From positions 1-64,000 of the forward strand of contig NZ_JAAFKG010000013.1 of the NCBI RefSeq assembly GCF_013299185.1: a stretch of 64,000 nucleotides of DNA, in the 5' to 3' direction. The position numbers were made by a program, and so were the translations under genes. Positions 27,997-36,592 of this stretch are shown here, piece after piece. Origin of the DNA: Microcoleus sp. bin48.metabat.b7b8b9.023. Lineage in GTDB: Bacteria > Cyanobacteriota > Cyanobacteriia > Cyanobacteriales > Microcoleaceae. A model generated the notes under the pieces. It was not told where the DNA came from and searched no databases. It worked only from the letters and a program-made list of their open reading frames with translations. Position 1 is the first letter of the stretch; every line of letters starts with the position of its first letter.

Positions 27997-28797
27997 ATGC
28001 AAGACGAAACTTTAAAAAAAGAGCGACAATTCCACGATGCTTGGGCATCCACAATCGATGTTGACGGCATCCGTGTCAACGATTACTTTGAAGCTTGCAC
28101 CGCCCCAGAAAATAGATTCATCATCCAGCACATGGGCGATGTCACGGGTAAACGCCTCTTGGATTTAGGCTGTGGCGCCGGAGAAAATAGCATTTATTTT
28201 GCGAAGAAAGGTGCACATTGTGTGGCGGCTGATTATTCTGAGGGCATGGTGGAAGTGGCCATGAAATTGGCAGAAATAAATGGCGTAACAATCGAAGGTT
28301 GTACGGTGAATGCCATGGCGCTGGATTTCCCAGACAACAGTTTTGATATTGTTTACGCTTCCAATTTGTTGCACCATTTGCCGGAACCAGAAAAAGCGAT
28401 TCGCGAAATGTACCGCGTCCTGAAACCGGGCGGCAAAGCTTGTTTTTGGGACCCGATGAAGCACAATCCAGTGATTAATGTTTACCGCAGGATGGCGACT
28501 GAGGTGCGGACTGAGGATGAAACTCCTTTGGATATTAATATTGTGAAACTTGTCAAGTCTCTGTTTTCCCAGACTGCTTACGATACGTTTTGGTTGACTT
28601 CCCTTTGGATTTTTTTACGCTTTTATTTGATCGAAAAAGTGCATCCGAATGAAGAGCGTTATTGGAAGAAGATTATTATCGAACAAGAGAGATTGAAGCC
28701 GGAATATTCTCGTTTGGAAGGGTTGGATGGGTGGTTGAAGAAGTTGCCTCTGATGAAGCGGTTGGCTTGGAATTTGGCTGTGGTGGCAACGAAGTAA
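27997..28797 (+). CDS. SAM-dependent class I methyltransferase
   Basis: 266 residues. Motif I LLDLGCGAGENSIYFA (about residues 54-69), acidic AADYSEGM, motif LDFPDNSFDIVYASNLLHHL and the post-motif VLKPGGKACFWDP, as in the UbiE/methyltransferase-11 group. The C-terminal third (large aromatic residues, KKLPLMKRLAWNLAVVATK) is not typical of a named family, so the substrate is open. Confidence 0.85.
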   Translation: MQDETLKKERQFHDAWASTIDVDGIRVNDYFEACTAPENRFIIQHMGDVTGKRLLDLGCGAGENSIYFAKKGAHCVAADYSEGMVEVAMKLAEINGVTIEGCTVNAMALDFPDNSFDIVYASNLLHHLPEPEKAIREMYRVLKPGGKACFWDPMKHNPVINVYRRMATEVRTEDETPLDINIVKLVKSLFSQTAYDTFWLTSLWIFLRFYLIEKVHPNEERYWKKIIIEQERLKPEYSRLEGLDGWLKKLPLMKRLAWNLAVVATK

Positions 28798-28843
28798 TTA
28801 AAAGAAGTACAATAAGTCCAAGTGTTTAATTGAGAGGCTAATT

Positions 28844-29140
28844 ATGCCAGAAACTATTACTGCTGTCTATGAAAATGGGGTTTTTCGTCCCCTGAGTTCT
28901 GTGTCTTTCCAAGATGGGGAAACTGTGCGGATTCAACTCTGGCCAGACGATCCAAAAAAGCAGGCAGAATTGGCAATCCAGTTTTTAGTTGACCGAGGAT
29001 TGGTGATTCCACTACCTAACGCTCCTGATAAAGTCGAGGCTGTCACTGATGAAGATGTGTATGAATTGGCTCAAAGGTTAGCGGCAAAACCTGGCAAGCC
29101 TTTATCAGAAATTATTATCGAGGATCGCGGCCCGTGGTAA
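28844..29140 (+). CDS. Antitoxin of a VapBC-type pair (DUF104-like N-terminus)
   Basis: 98 residues. ITAVYENGVFRPLSSVSF with QDGETVRIQL is the AF2212/DUF104-type antitoxin core; the C-terminus is acidic and should wrap the toxin. It ends 7 bases inside the PIN gene, so the two are coupled. Expected to block the RNase and repress the operon. Confidence 0.82.
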   Translation: MPETITAVYENGVFRPLSSVSFQDGETVRIQLWPDDPKKQAELAIQFLVDRGLVIPLPNAPDKVEAVTDEDVYELAQRLAAKPGKPLSEIIIEDRGPW

Positions 29141-29616
29141 ACATTTATTTTTTGGATAGCAGCGCCCTTATCAAAAGATATGTGGTTGAAATTGGCAGCC
29201 CTTGGATCAAGACGCTCACGGATTTCGAGACTGGTAACTCGCTGCTTCTGGTGCGGATAACGTGGGTGGAAGTTCTTAGTGCTTTTGCACGCAGACAGCG
29301 TGAAGGCAGTATAAATGCTGCGGAAGTTGCTGCACTTATTCACAATTTTCGTTCTGAATTCAATAGTCGGTATAGAGTTATCGAAGTTGATGAGCGACTG
29401 GTTGAAAGGGCTGGTGAACTGATTGTTCAATATCCGCTGCGCGCTTACGATGCTGTGCAATTGGCGTCTGCTTTGCGCGTTCAATCTCTTTTAACATTAA
29501 TGCCAGAAACTCAATTAGTTTTTGTTTCGGCGGATAACAGGCTGCTGGATATTGCTCAGTCTGCCGGATTGGCGATCGACAATCCTAATAATTATCCGCA
29601 ATCAAATGGTTTGTAG
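29134..29616 (+). CDS. PIN-domain toxin (VapC-like)
   Basis: 160 residues from a GTG that overlaps the antitoxin stop. PIN acidic residues visible: Asp in YFLDSSALIKRY, Glu in TWVEVLSAF, Asp in RAYDAVQLASAL and Asp in VFVSADNRLLDIA, consistent with a Mg-dependent RNase. The stop TAG (29614-29616) lies in a repeat of the GTAGTG-GGACT family, so the native end may have been replaced; the last natural residues appear to be near NNYPQSN. All catalytic residues are present, so it should be active. Confidence 0.85.
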   Translation: MVNIYFLDSSALIKRYVVEIGSPWIKTLTDFETGNSLLLVRITWVEVLSAFARRQREGSINAAEVAALIHNFRSEFNSRYRVIEVDERLVERAGELIVQYPLRAYDAVQLASALRVQSLLTLMPETQLVFVSADNRLLDIAQSAGLAIDNPNNYPQSNGL

Positions 29617-29669
29617 TGGGGAATGCGAGTCCTCCGATAGATGCGGACTGAAGTCCTCACTACGAACCT
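29612..29669. repeat. Hairpin repeat of the GTAGTGAGGACT family
   Basis: GGTTTGTAGTGGGG...GGACTGAAGTCCTCACTACGAACC: same arms as in the 961-1638 array but with a damaged left arm. It spans the vapC-like stop codon. Confidence 0.8.
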
Positions 29670-29687
29670 ATATTGCTGGGTGGTTAT

Positions 29688-30734
29688 CTAGAGGATTTCT
29701 TTCAATGTTTTAAGTAATATTTGATTCTGTTCTTCCGTACCTATACTAATTCGCAATTTATCGTCCAATCGCGGCTGATTGAAGTATCGAATCAATATTC
29801 CCTGCTGTTTCAGTGTTTGATAAATCCTTTCTGCATCGCCGTTTGGCGGCCTGATTAACAAAAAGTTGGTTTGCGAGGGCCAAACTTCAAAGCCTAATTC
29901 CTGGAAACTAACAGCTAGTTGCGCTCTGGAAGCCTTGATTTTTTCGGCGTTGGCTGTTTTGTGGTCTGAATCTGCGATCGCACTCGCCGCCACCGCATAG
30001 GCTATAGCATCCACATTGTAGCTGTCTTTGATTTTATTTAATTCAGCCAACAGCGCCGGATTTGCTATGGCAAAACCCAACCTCAATCCTGCTAGCGAAT
30101 AACCTTTGGAAAGCGTTCTTAAAATTATAACATTACTGTACTTTTTTGTCAACTCCAAAGCATTGTTTTCGGCAAAATCTACATAAGCTTCATCAATGAC
30201 TAAAATACCCGATAATTCTTGAGCAAGTTTCTCCAAATCTGCCACAGATATCGCTGTTCCCGACGGACTGTTCGGCGAAGCTATAAATGTCACAGCACCT
30301 CGGGCTGCTATTAGCAAATCTACGGGTAACTTGTAGTCATCGGGATAGGGAACTTGGACAAATTCTGCATCCTGAATTTCTGCCAGCGTGCGGTACAATA
30401 CATAGGTAGGTGAGGGACAAACAATCTGTTTACCCGATTCGCCCGCCGCGCGAACGATCAAATTTAATAAATCGTCGCTGCCGTTACCTACGGCAATCCA
30501 ATCGTCAGGAACCCCCAAGGCTTTACTAGCGGCGATGCGGAAAGTTTTACCCGTTGGATCTGGATAGCGCCGCAGCATTTCTGGGTCTATTTCCTGAAGC
30601 ACTTTTAAGGCTTTTGGAGAAGGCGGATAGGGATTTTCATTAGAATTTAGTTTAATAATTTTTGTGCCTAGCGGTGGCTGTTCACCCGGCACGTAACCGG
30701 ACATTTCGTGGATGCTTTTGCGAAAGTAGTTCAT
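29688..30734 (-). CDS. hisC: Histidinol-phosphate aminotransferase
   Basis: 348 residues. PLP-dependent class I/II aminotransferase of histidine synthesis (imidazole-acetol phosphate plus glutamate to histidinol phosphate). Seen: SNENPYPPSPKAL near the N-terminus, VGNGSDDLLNLIV, SPNSPSGTAIS, VIDEAYVDFAE and the PLP-lysine segment RTLSKGYSLAGLRLGFA. Length normal. It runs in the same direction as the upstream glycerophosphodiesterase gene (51-bp gap). A related tyrosine or phenylalanine aminotransferase role cannot be excluded. Confidence 0.9.
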   Translation of the reverse strand: MNYFRKSIHEMSGYVPGEQPPLGTKIIKLNSNENPYPPSPKALKVLQEIDPEMLRRYPDPTGKTFRIAASKALGVPDDWIAVGNGSDDLLNLIVRAAGESGKQIVCPSPTYVLYRTLAEIQDAEFVQVPYPDDYKLPVDLLIAARGAVTFIASPNSPSGTAISVADLEKLAQELSGILVIDEAYVDFAENNALELTKKYSNVIILRTLSKGYSLAGLRLGFAIANPALLAELNKIKDSYNVDAIAYAVAASAIADSDHKTANAEKIKASRAQLAVSFQELGFEVWPSQTNFLLIRPPNGDAERIYQTLKQQGILIRYFNQPRLDDKLRISIGTEEQNQILLKTLKEIL

Positions 30735-30785
30735 CTTTTATCTGCGTTCATCTGCGTTTATCTGCCTACATCTGCGGTTGCAAAA

Positions 30786-31499
30786 TTATATCAAACTATT
30801 AGTGACAATCCGAGTTATACCCAAATCAATTAACTTTTGCATATTTGCGCGATCGTCCACCGTCCACGCTACAATGTCAACTCCTTGATTGCGGGTTTCT
30901 GGAATTAGTGCGGGGTTTTCCAATAAAACACGATACAGGCTGGTAATCAAGTTATCGCGATGGGCGACAGCTTGAGACAATTGAGTTTTATATGCTTCTA
31001 AATTAGCAACAATGTGTCCGATCGCCAAATCGCCATCTAGCCGCCGCACTTGTCCGAGAAATTTCTCGCTAAACGAGGTAATAACGCATTTTTCTTGAAT
31101 TCCTGCACGGTGCAAAGTATTGACAAACTCCGCAACTTCTGTATCCGACCATTCGCAGTGCGGCTTGACATCAAAGTAGAGAAATTTGTCAACATTCTTG
31201 AGGATAGCTAAGGCTTCTTTCCAGGTAGGAATTTTTTCCCCTGAAAATTCATCGCTAAACCATTTACCAGCATTGAGTGTCTGCAAGTCTGACAGATTTG
31301 TTTCCCTGACTTTACCGGCAACTCCGGTGATTCTATCCAGCGTGGCGTCGTGGAAAACCACGGGCACGCCGTCAGCCGATAGCTGGATGTCAAACTCGAT
31401 CGAATCGGCTCCGCGGGCGATCGCCAATTCAAAAGCTGCTAAAGTGTTCTCAGGGGCGATCGACGAAAATCCCCGATGTGCAATAATTTCTAAATTCAT
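30786..31499 (-). CDS. Glycerophosphodiester phosphodiesterase
   Basis: 237 residues, GDPD family TIM barrel. Catalytic pieces: IIAHRGFSSIAPENTLAAF (His and Glu), EFDIQLSADGVPVVFHDATL (Asp, His), FDVKP, and the final AWTVDDRANMQKLIDLG typical of UgpQ/GlpQ enzymes. Releases glycerol-3-phosphate from glycerophosphodiesters; no signal peptide, so cytoplasmic. Probably transcribed with hisC downstream. Confidence 0.93.
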   Translation of the reverse strand: MNLEIIAHRGFSSIAPENTLAAFELAIARGADSIEFDIQLSADGVPVVFHDATLDRITGVAGKVRETNLSDLQTLNAGKWFSDEFSGEKIPTWKEALAILKNVDKFLYFDVKPHCEWSDTEVAEFVNTLHRAGIQEKCVITSFSEKFLGQVRRLDGDLAIGHIVANLEAYKTQLSQAVAHRDNLITSLYRVLLENPALIPETRNQGVDIVAWTVDDRANMQKLIDLGITRIVTNSLI

Positions 31500-31500
31500 T

Positions 31501-31700
31501 CTTGGTAGTAAGGACTTTAGTCCTAGTTTGTAGTAAGGACTTTAGTCCTAGTTTGTAGTAAGGACTTTAGTCCTTTGTGCAAGTCTTAAGAAGGACTAAA
31601 GTCCAGTTTGTAGTAAGGACTTCAGTCCTTTTTCTTTTGTCTGAAGAAGGACTAAAGTCCTCACTACGAACCTGAAGGACTGAAGTCCTCACTACGAACA
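31501..31700. repeat. Cluster of GTAGTAAGGACTTTAGTCCT-type repeats
   Basis: Three direct units of GTAGTAAGGACTTTAGTCCT with TAGTTT joins (31506-31577), then inverted copies ending AGTCCTCACTACGAAC up to 31699. It fills the whole gap between the phosphodiesterase and hydrolase genes and includes the hydrolase stop codon (31692-31694). Confidence 0.9.
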
Positions 31701-32543
31701 GCTATCTAAAAATTCTGCCACAGTTTGATTGAAAGTTTCCGGTTGAGTCAAAAAACACCAATGATTCCCCGGTACTTTGGCAATTGTCAGATTTTGCAAG
31801 TATGTTTTGTAGGGCTGCATTTGCCAATCCATGCGATTTACGCCTGTTTCCGGCTGTACGAACAAAGTTGGGATATCTATATTTTCCGTTAAACCGGCAA
31901 CTTTCATCACTTCAGCAAAAATCTGATTTCTGGCGGCAATCACAAATTTACTTCCCCAACTTCCATCTAATTTTTGTTCGATGTGGTTTTGGAAGATCAT
32001 TTGTTGCATTTCATTCCAGCCTGCGTATTCTCCCGATTGTTTGGCGGCTGCTTCGGCTTGGGCTAAAGTTGCAAACGGGCCCATACATTTGAGACAGTCT
32101 AATTTGCGGTAAACTATTGGTAGACTGAGTTTCATCACAGCGGGCAGCTTGGTGATGAAGATTGGGTCTACTAAAATCATACTCGAAATGCGATCGCCAT
32201 TGTGCCGCGCCCAAATTAATGCTAGTTTTCCAGTCCAAGAATGTCCGAGAATGTGGGCATTTTGCCAGTTGAGGTGTGCCATCAAAGCTTCCAAATCTGC
32301 GATCGCCCTTGAAAAAGTATAACCCGTTTCCGGTTTGCTACTCTCTCCGTGGCCGCGCATATCCGGCGCTACAACATGATAGCGGTTGGACAAGTAATTA
32401 CCCAAACCAGTCCAAACCACTGCACTATCTGCTAAACCGTGCAATAACAGCAAACGCGGAACTTTTTCTGTCCCTGTTTGTGAGTTCCATTCTAGATAAG
32501 AAAGTTCGATATCTGGTAATTTTAAACTGTGGCGTGCAGGCAT
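31692..32543 (-). CDS. Alpha/beta-hydrolase fold enzyme
   Basis: 283 residues. Oxyanion region LLLHGLADSAVVW, PDMRGHGESSKPE, nucleophile elbow LGHSWTGKLAL (Ser), an acidic residue near PTLFVQPETGV, and catalytic His in VPGNHWCFL near the end. Cytoplasmic esterase- or haloperoxidase-like hydrolase of unknown substrate. The last codons plus TAG come from the GTTCGTAGTGAGGAC repeat (ending SCS*), though the catalytic His is upstream of that, so the enzyme should be complete. Confidence 0.88.
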   Translation of the reverse strand: MPARHSLKLPDIELSYLEWNSQTGTEKVPRLLLLHGLADSAVVWTGLGNYLSNRYHVVAPDMRGHGESSKPETGYTFSRAIADLEALMAHLNWQNAHILGHSWTGKLALIWARHNGDRISSMILVDPIFITKLPAVMKLSLPIVYRKLDCLKCMGPFATLAQAEAAAKQSGEYAGWNEMQQMIFQNHIEQKLDGSWGSKFVIAARNQIFAEVMKVAGLTENIDIPTLFVQPETGVNRMDWQMQPYKTYLQNLTIAKVPGNHWCFLTQPETFNQTVAEFLDSCS

Positions 32544-32582
32544 ATAGAAAAAGTTTGACTAATTTCAGGAATACGCAAAACG

Positions 32583-32680
32583 TTTGTAGTGAGGACTTTA
32601 GTCCGCATCCAAAGGTTTGTAGTGAGGACTTTAGTCCGCATCCAAAAGTTTGTAGTGAGGACTTTAGTCCGCATCCATTA
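32583..32680. repeat. Three direct units of a 35-bp GTTTGTAGTGAGGACT repeat
   Basis: Each unit is GTTTGTAGTGAGGACTTTAG followed by TCCGCATCCAAA(A/G). Three copies in tandem upstream of the hydrolase gene. Confidence 0.9.
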
Positions 32681-32751
32681 ACTAGGACTTGCATTCGTCA
32701 CCAAAAAACTTGTTAGCAAACCAATGACTCGGAGGAATCTTGTTTCTGATA

Positions 32752-32900
32752 TATAGCCTTTAGAGCGAAAGATGAGGTATGACTGTAAATAGATTTTTTG
32801 AGGCGACCTTGCTTACTATATAATAAATATAACAGAGCTAAAGCATAAGAGGGCTAAAGCCCAACAACGTACCTCACATTTCTAGGTAGAGGTCGCTCTA
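32752..32900. mobile_element. Diverged copy of the inverted-repeat element
   Basis: Starts TATAGCCTTTAGAGCGAAAG then ATGAGGTA, and contains the interior AGAGGGCTAAAGCCCAACAACGTACCTCA in inverted orientation. Longer and less symmetric than the copies at 2745 and 35605; the right end is uncertain. Confidence 0.5.
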
Positions 32901-32965
32901 AAATTCTTAACTGTCAACTTTTGAAGACTCCTGCAAGGACTGCGATACCAAACACAATCATCACC

Positions 32966-34213
32966 CTAAATTTTACCTTTTAAACTCAACAAAATAAACT
33001 GAGTTTTCTGAGCCTCCTCAAAATTATCGTCGCTCACCAAAACTATACTTTGACTGCCGTCTGGCAAACGCGGGCCGAGAGTCATTCCCTCTAAATTGTA
33101 CAGCGGAATGCCCAATTCACCCAAGTCCAAAAGCAACTTTTTCCTCACAGGTTCGACCATTGCCATTTGCCCTTTCAAACTCTCGATTCTCGAAGTATCC
33201 GTCGCCGCGCCAACCGCTACTTGATAAATTCTAGCGCTGTATCCCGATATCCCAAAAGAACGCTCTAAACTCAGAAATTGACCGCCACCGACAGTTACCA
33301 ATTCTGTTAGCCCGTTCAAAACAGTCATCGGCACTTCGTCTGTCTTGTAAAGATTCTCTGAGACTAATTGTGGTGTTTTATCGACGATGATATAATGTAA
33401 AAGACGGACTTTGTTTGCTTTGTCTGGGTCTAAATCTTGAATTAACGGCGCTGCTGTCGCTGTAAACAACCTAAACGGATCGAGACCGCCAGGACTAAAG
33501 GTTTCTGGGTCGATGCTTAAGGATTCAAAACCTAAACTTTTCTGGACTCCTTGCTGTTGTTGTTCATCGTTGGTATCGGGAATGTAGCGCTTGGGAATTG
33601 GCAAATTTCCTCGCAATTTCCCGGTGGTGAGGTCAAATTCTCCGACAAAAGGAGGGCTGCCTTCGCTGGCGACAAATACTGAATTCCGTGGAGACAGGGC
33701 GATACCTTCGGGATTGATGGAACCCCAAAGGAAGGTTTCGCCATCCCCTTTTTTGAGGGATGTAACGCCTTCAACAGAAACTTTTTCGAGGCTGATATTG
33801 GCTGGATCGCTGGATTTAAGATCGAGTCGCAGACTGTAAAATCTGGCTTCTCCGTTTTCGCTTTTGTCGTCGGAAAGGGCGTAAAAACGATAAGCTTTGG
33901 AAGTGACGCCGCTAATACCTTTGGCGTCGTAGGTGATTCCTGATAAACCGCCGACTGGCGATCCTTCAAAGTTGATTTTTGGCAATTGGTACTCGCCCAA
34001 AAAGCCTAGGGATATTTCTGGAAAAGAGCGATCTCTAGCAACAGCGGGAGGGGCGGCGCAAGCTGTGCATACAGTTAGGAAAATTAGAGCTAAACTGAAT
34101 AGGCGCAAAATGCGTTGGCCCAAAGCCTGTAAATTCCAATAATTGCTCAGTGCGGTAAGTTGTATTTTGTTGCTCTTGTTGAACAGTTGGCTGGTGTGCC
34201 ATCTTTGTGACAT
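32966..34213 (-). CDS. Exported esterase-like (phytase-like domain) protein
   Basis: 415 residues. A long basic N-terminus then a hydrophobic segment at about residues 36-54 (LRLFSLALIFLTVCTAC) is a signal peptide, possibly with a lipid-modified Cys although the box is not canonical. The rest matches the phytase-like/esterase-like beta-propeller family: GGLSGITYDAK near the start, LSDDKSENGEARFY, NPEGIALSPRNSVFVASEG, FESLSIDPE and the closing YNLEGMTLGPRLPDG. Enzymatic activity of this family is poorly established. Divergent from the TPR gene. Confidence 0.82.
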   Translation of the reverse strand: MSQRWHTSQLFNKSNKIQLTALSNYWNLQALGQRILRLFSLALIFLTVCTACAAPPAVARDRSFPEISLGFLGEYQLPKINFEGSPVGGLSGITYDAKGISGVTSKAYRFYALSDDKSENGEARFYSLRLDLKSSDPANISLEKVSVEGVTSLKKGDGETFLWGSINPEGIALSPRNSVFVASEGSPPFVGEFDLTTGKLRGNLPIPKRYIPDTNDEQQQQGVQKSLGFESLSIDPETFSPGGLDPFRLFTATAAPLIQDLDPDKANKVRLLHYIIVDKTPQLVSENLYKTDEVPMTVLNGLTELVTVGGGQFLSLERSFGISGYSARIYQVAVGAATDTSRIESLKGQMAMVEPVRKKLLLDLGELGIPLYNLEGMTLGPRLPDGSQSIVLVSDDNFEEAQKTQFILLSLKGKI

Positions 34214-34235
34214 AATTTATACCGTTTTGTTAAAT

Positions 34236-35570
34236 ATGCAAAACTTGATGTTTCGAGCAGGGCTGCCGAATGGTGGCAATTATATTTCTTTTATGAGAAA
34301 TTCTGTGCCATTTGGGTGCTTGCTTTGGTTGTGGCTGTGTGCTGGTTCGATCGCTAGCGCCCAAACTAATCCACCACCCCTCGATCAATTTTCTCCTAAT
34401 CCTCTAGAACTTACCACACCCGATCCCCTAAAACCCGCTACTGAATCTTTGAGTAGCACTCAGCGGGAGGATCTGAGTGCGGCTTTGGAAAAGCTAAGCT
34501 TAGAAGCAGCGGCTAAACTGGAAGCTGGAGATGGGGCTGGTGCTTTTGATATTTGGTTTCGAGAATTGCGACTGCGCCGATATCTTGGCCCGGCGGCGGA
34601 AATTGCTGCTTTGAGTCGGGTGGGAAGTGTTGCTTGGAGTAGCAATAAAAACCTGGAACTTCAGCTTATTACTAAACGGCTGCAAGCAATTCACAAACAA
34701 GTTAAATCGCAAGTGCCGGTAAATACTGAGTTGCTCCCGGCTTTAGCTGCGGCTTTTGGGCAGGTGCGCGCTAAAGGCCCGACTGTAGAAGTTTACCAAC
34801 AAATCCTGGAAAATGCGCGCCAAAATCAAGATATATTGGCTCAGGGTCAGATTTTAAAGGCGATCGCACTTATTCACGTCAATTGGCTGAGTTACGATAA
34901 AGCGGCTGCGGTGTATGAGGAATTGGCAACTTTAATTCAGGAAAACCGCGCTTTATTTGTGGCTAATGCTGCTGTACCAGTTACTGCTGTAACGGCGGGA
35001 AATGGCGCGCCACCACAGCCTGTAACTGCTCCGACAGAGGTAGATACTCTGAGACAGTTAGCCTACGTTTACCAACAGTCGAAACAGCCCCTAAAGGCGA
35101 TCGCAGCCCGGGAAAAACTAGCATCTGTGTATGTCAACCTGCAAAATCCGGCGGCGATACCACCGCTCAAAATTGCGATCGGCACCGATTACCAAACTAT
35201 AGGTCAAATCAACCTAGCAGCTCAATACTATCAGGAAGCATACAATTTAGCCGTCCCGATCCAACAGTACGCCCAAGCTAGCGAAGCTTTGGATAAATTA
35301 GCACTGCTTTATCGATCGCAAAAACAGCTAGAACCGACTGTGCGAATCTATCAAATGCAGTTGCTTTTGGAAGAACGGGCTTACAATTGGTACGGATTGA
35401 TGAATGCTTACGACAATCTCGGTCAAGTTTATCAGGAAATGAAGGATTACAAGAAAGCTTTGGAAGCCTATCAGAAGGGGTTGGAAGTGGCTAAAAGATT
35501 GGGACACAGAAAAGAGTATTTTGACAAGAAGATTATTAAGGTTAACAAGCAATTGCAACGGACTTCGTAG
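34236..35570 (+). CDS. Exported TPR-repeat protein
   Basis: About 444 residues from ATG 34236; ATG 34293 is attractive because it starts a clean signal peptide (MRNSVPFGCLLWLWLCAGS, cleavage after ASA). An earlier start at 34143 would overlap the divergent gene. After a Pro-rich segment the protein is helical repeats throughout, with TPR-like units clearest at the end (QASEALDKLALLYRSQKQ, NAYDNLGQVYQEMKDYKKAL, EAYQKGLEVAKRLG). Probably a periplasmic scaffold; partner unknown. Confidence 0.82.
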   Translation: MQNLMFRAGLPNGGNYISFMRNSVPFGCLLWLWLCAGSIASAQTNPPPLDQFSPNPLELTTPDPLKPATESLSSTQREDLSAALEKLSLEAAAKLEAGDGAGAFDIWFRELRLRRYLGPAAEIAALSRVGSVAWSSNKNLELQLITKRLQAIHKQVKSQVPVNTELLPALAAAFGQVRAKGPTVEVYQQILENARQNQDILAQGQILKAIALIHVNWLSYDKAAAVYEELATLIQENRALFVANAAVPVTAVTAGNGAPPQPVTAPTEVDTLRQLAYVYQQSKQPLKAIAAREKLASVYVNLQNPAAIPPLKIAIGTDYQTIGQINLAAQYYQEAYNLAVPIQQYAQASEALDKLALLYRSQKQLEPTVRIYQMQLLLEERAYNWYGLMNAYDNLGQVYQEMKDYKKALEAYQKGLEVAKRLGHRKEYFDKKIIKVNKQLQRTS

Positions 35571-35604
35571 TTATCCGCAGACAATCATGCCAAGGAATGA
35601 GAAT

Positions 35605-35711
35605 TATAGCGGTTGTCACAAAGATGAGGTACGTTGTTGGGCTTCAGCCCTCTTGGTTTAAGTGGTTATATAAGCTGTCATTTATACCTCATCTTTTTGA
35701 GAAAGGCTATA
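35605..35711. mobile_element. 107-bp inverted-repeat (MITE-like) element, copy 2
   Basis: Left end TATAGCGGTTGTCACAAAGA and right end, read inward, TATAGCCTTTCTCAAAAAGA, both continuing into ATGAGGTA; interior ACGTTGTTGGGCTTCAGCCC. Best-preserved copy. It lies 34 bp after the TPR gene stop. Confidence 0.8.
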
Positions 35712-35736
35712 AATAACTTACAATTTGATGGTTCTA

Positions 35737-35789
35737 GTGGAATGGGCGTCCCGCCCGTCCTTTCTGAACGGGCGGGACGCCCATTCCAC
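35737..35789. repeat. Perfect 22-bp inverted repeat
   Basis: Arms at 35737-35758 (GTGGAATGGGCGTCCCGCCC plus GT) and 35768-35789 with a 9-base loop. A GC-rich stem this long can terminate transcription or is a palindromic repeat; related GGGCGTCCCGCCCGTCC is at 63218-63234. Confidence 0.9.
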
Positions 35790-35835
35790 AAGCTTATGTA
35801 ATACCATTTATCTAAAATTGTACAACACTCTTCGA

Positions 35836-35868
35836 CCCCCCCTAGCCCCCCCTTGCTAAGGGGGGGAA
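35836..35868. repeat. CCCCCCTAGCCCCCCTTG...AAGGGGGG repeat
   Basis: C-run/G-run hairpin. The same motif occurs in opposite orientation at about 62898-62930 and 63091-63123. Between it and 35973 nothing else is seen. Confidence 0.8.
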
Positions 35869-35972
35869 CAAGAATGCTGTTATTTCGTTGAAAATTGGTA
35901 TAAATTATTTAATTTCCGATCCTAATTTGTGATGCGAGTAATTTAAACGCGATCGGGTACCCATTATCCATC

Positions 35973-36506
35973 CTACGCAGATACTGCGGACTGGTAAGTT
36001 TCTCGTGAAATAGAATAATATAGTACATCAGTTTCGTAATAACGAGCATTTTTTTCATATTTCATGCCTACTTTCTGTATCACCCGCTGGGAGGCGATAT
36101 TTTCTGGGCGGGCGATCGCAACTATTCTCTCCAACTGTAATATGTTAAATCCATAGTTTAGACTAGCAAAAGATGCTTCTGTCGCCAATCCTTGATTCCA
36201 ATAAACTTTATCGAAGGCATAGCCAAGCTCAACTTCCGGTGTTTTGTCCAGAAAAGCAAGTCCGCAGCGACCAATCATTTTACGATCTATCTTATGTACT
36301 ACAGCCCACATTCCGAAGTTGTGTTCTTCCCAACGTTGGAGCATAGCATGAATGGCGCTTTCTGTGGCTTCTCTAGTTCTAACTCCTGTGAGGTATTTCA
36401 TTGTTTCCGCATCGCTGTAGATGCGGTACAAATCGTCTAAGTCGTCTGGTGTAAATTGTCTCAGATACAATCGGGCTGTCTCTATTTGTTGCATGATGAC
36501 AATCAT
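35973..36506 (-). CDS. RimJ/RimL-type GNAT acetyltransferase
   Basis: 177 residues. IETARLYLRQFTPDDLDDLY start, IGRCGLAFLDKTPEVELGY, WNQGLATEAS acetyl-CoA loop and ENIASQRVIQKVGM near the end are the acetyltransferase-3 (RimJ/L) pattern. ATG at 36494 (MQQIETARL) is a likely start. Paralogue of the gene at 38919-39419, with a broken third copy between them. Confidence 0.88.
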   Translation of the reverse strand: MIVIMQQIETARLYLRQFTPDDLDDLYRIYSDAETMKYLTGVRTREATESAIHAMLQRWEEHNFGMWAVVHKIDRKMIGRCGLAFLDKTPEVELGYAFDKVYWNQGLATEASFASLNYGFNILQLERIVAIARPENIASQRVIQKVGMKYEKNARYYETDVLYYSISRETYQSAVSA

Positions 36507-36546
36507 TATTCTACCATAAAAATTGGAGGTATATCCTCCATATCTG

Positions 36547-36571
36547 CGTTACCAGGCTCTGCCTGGTAACG
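36547..36571. repeat. 25-bp palindromic repeat, copy 2
   Basis: Identical to 17364-17388. Sits between the GNAT promoter side and the vWA protein stop, both on the minus strand. Confidence 0.8.
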
Positions 36572-36592
36572 ATTAATTCGCACCCTACAAAA

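Noticed and set aside
32425-32694. Minus-strand frame with a threefold repeated CGLKSSLQTF-like peptide
   Set aside because: It is the 35-bp repeat translated; part overlaps the hydrolase gene.
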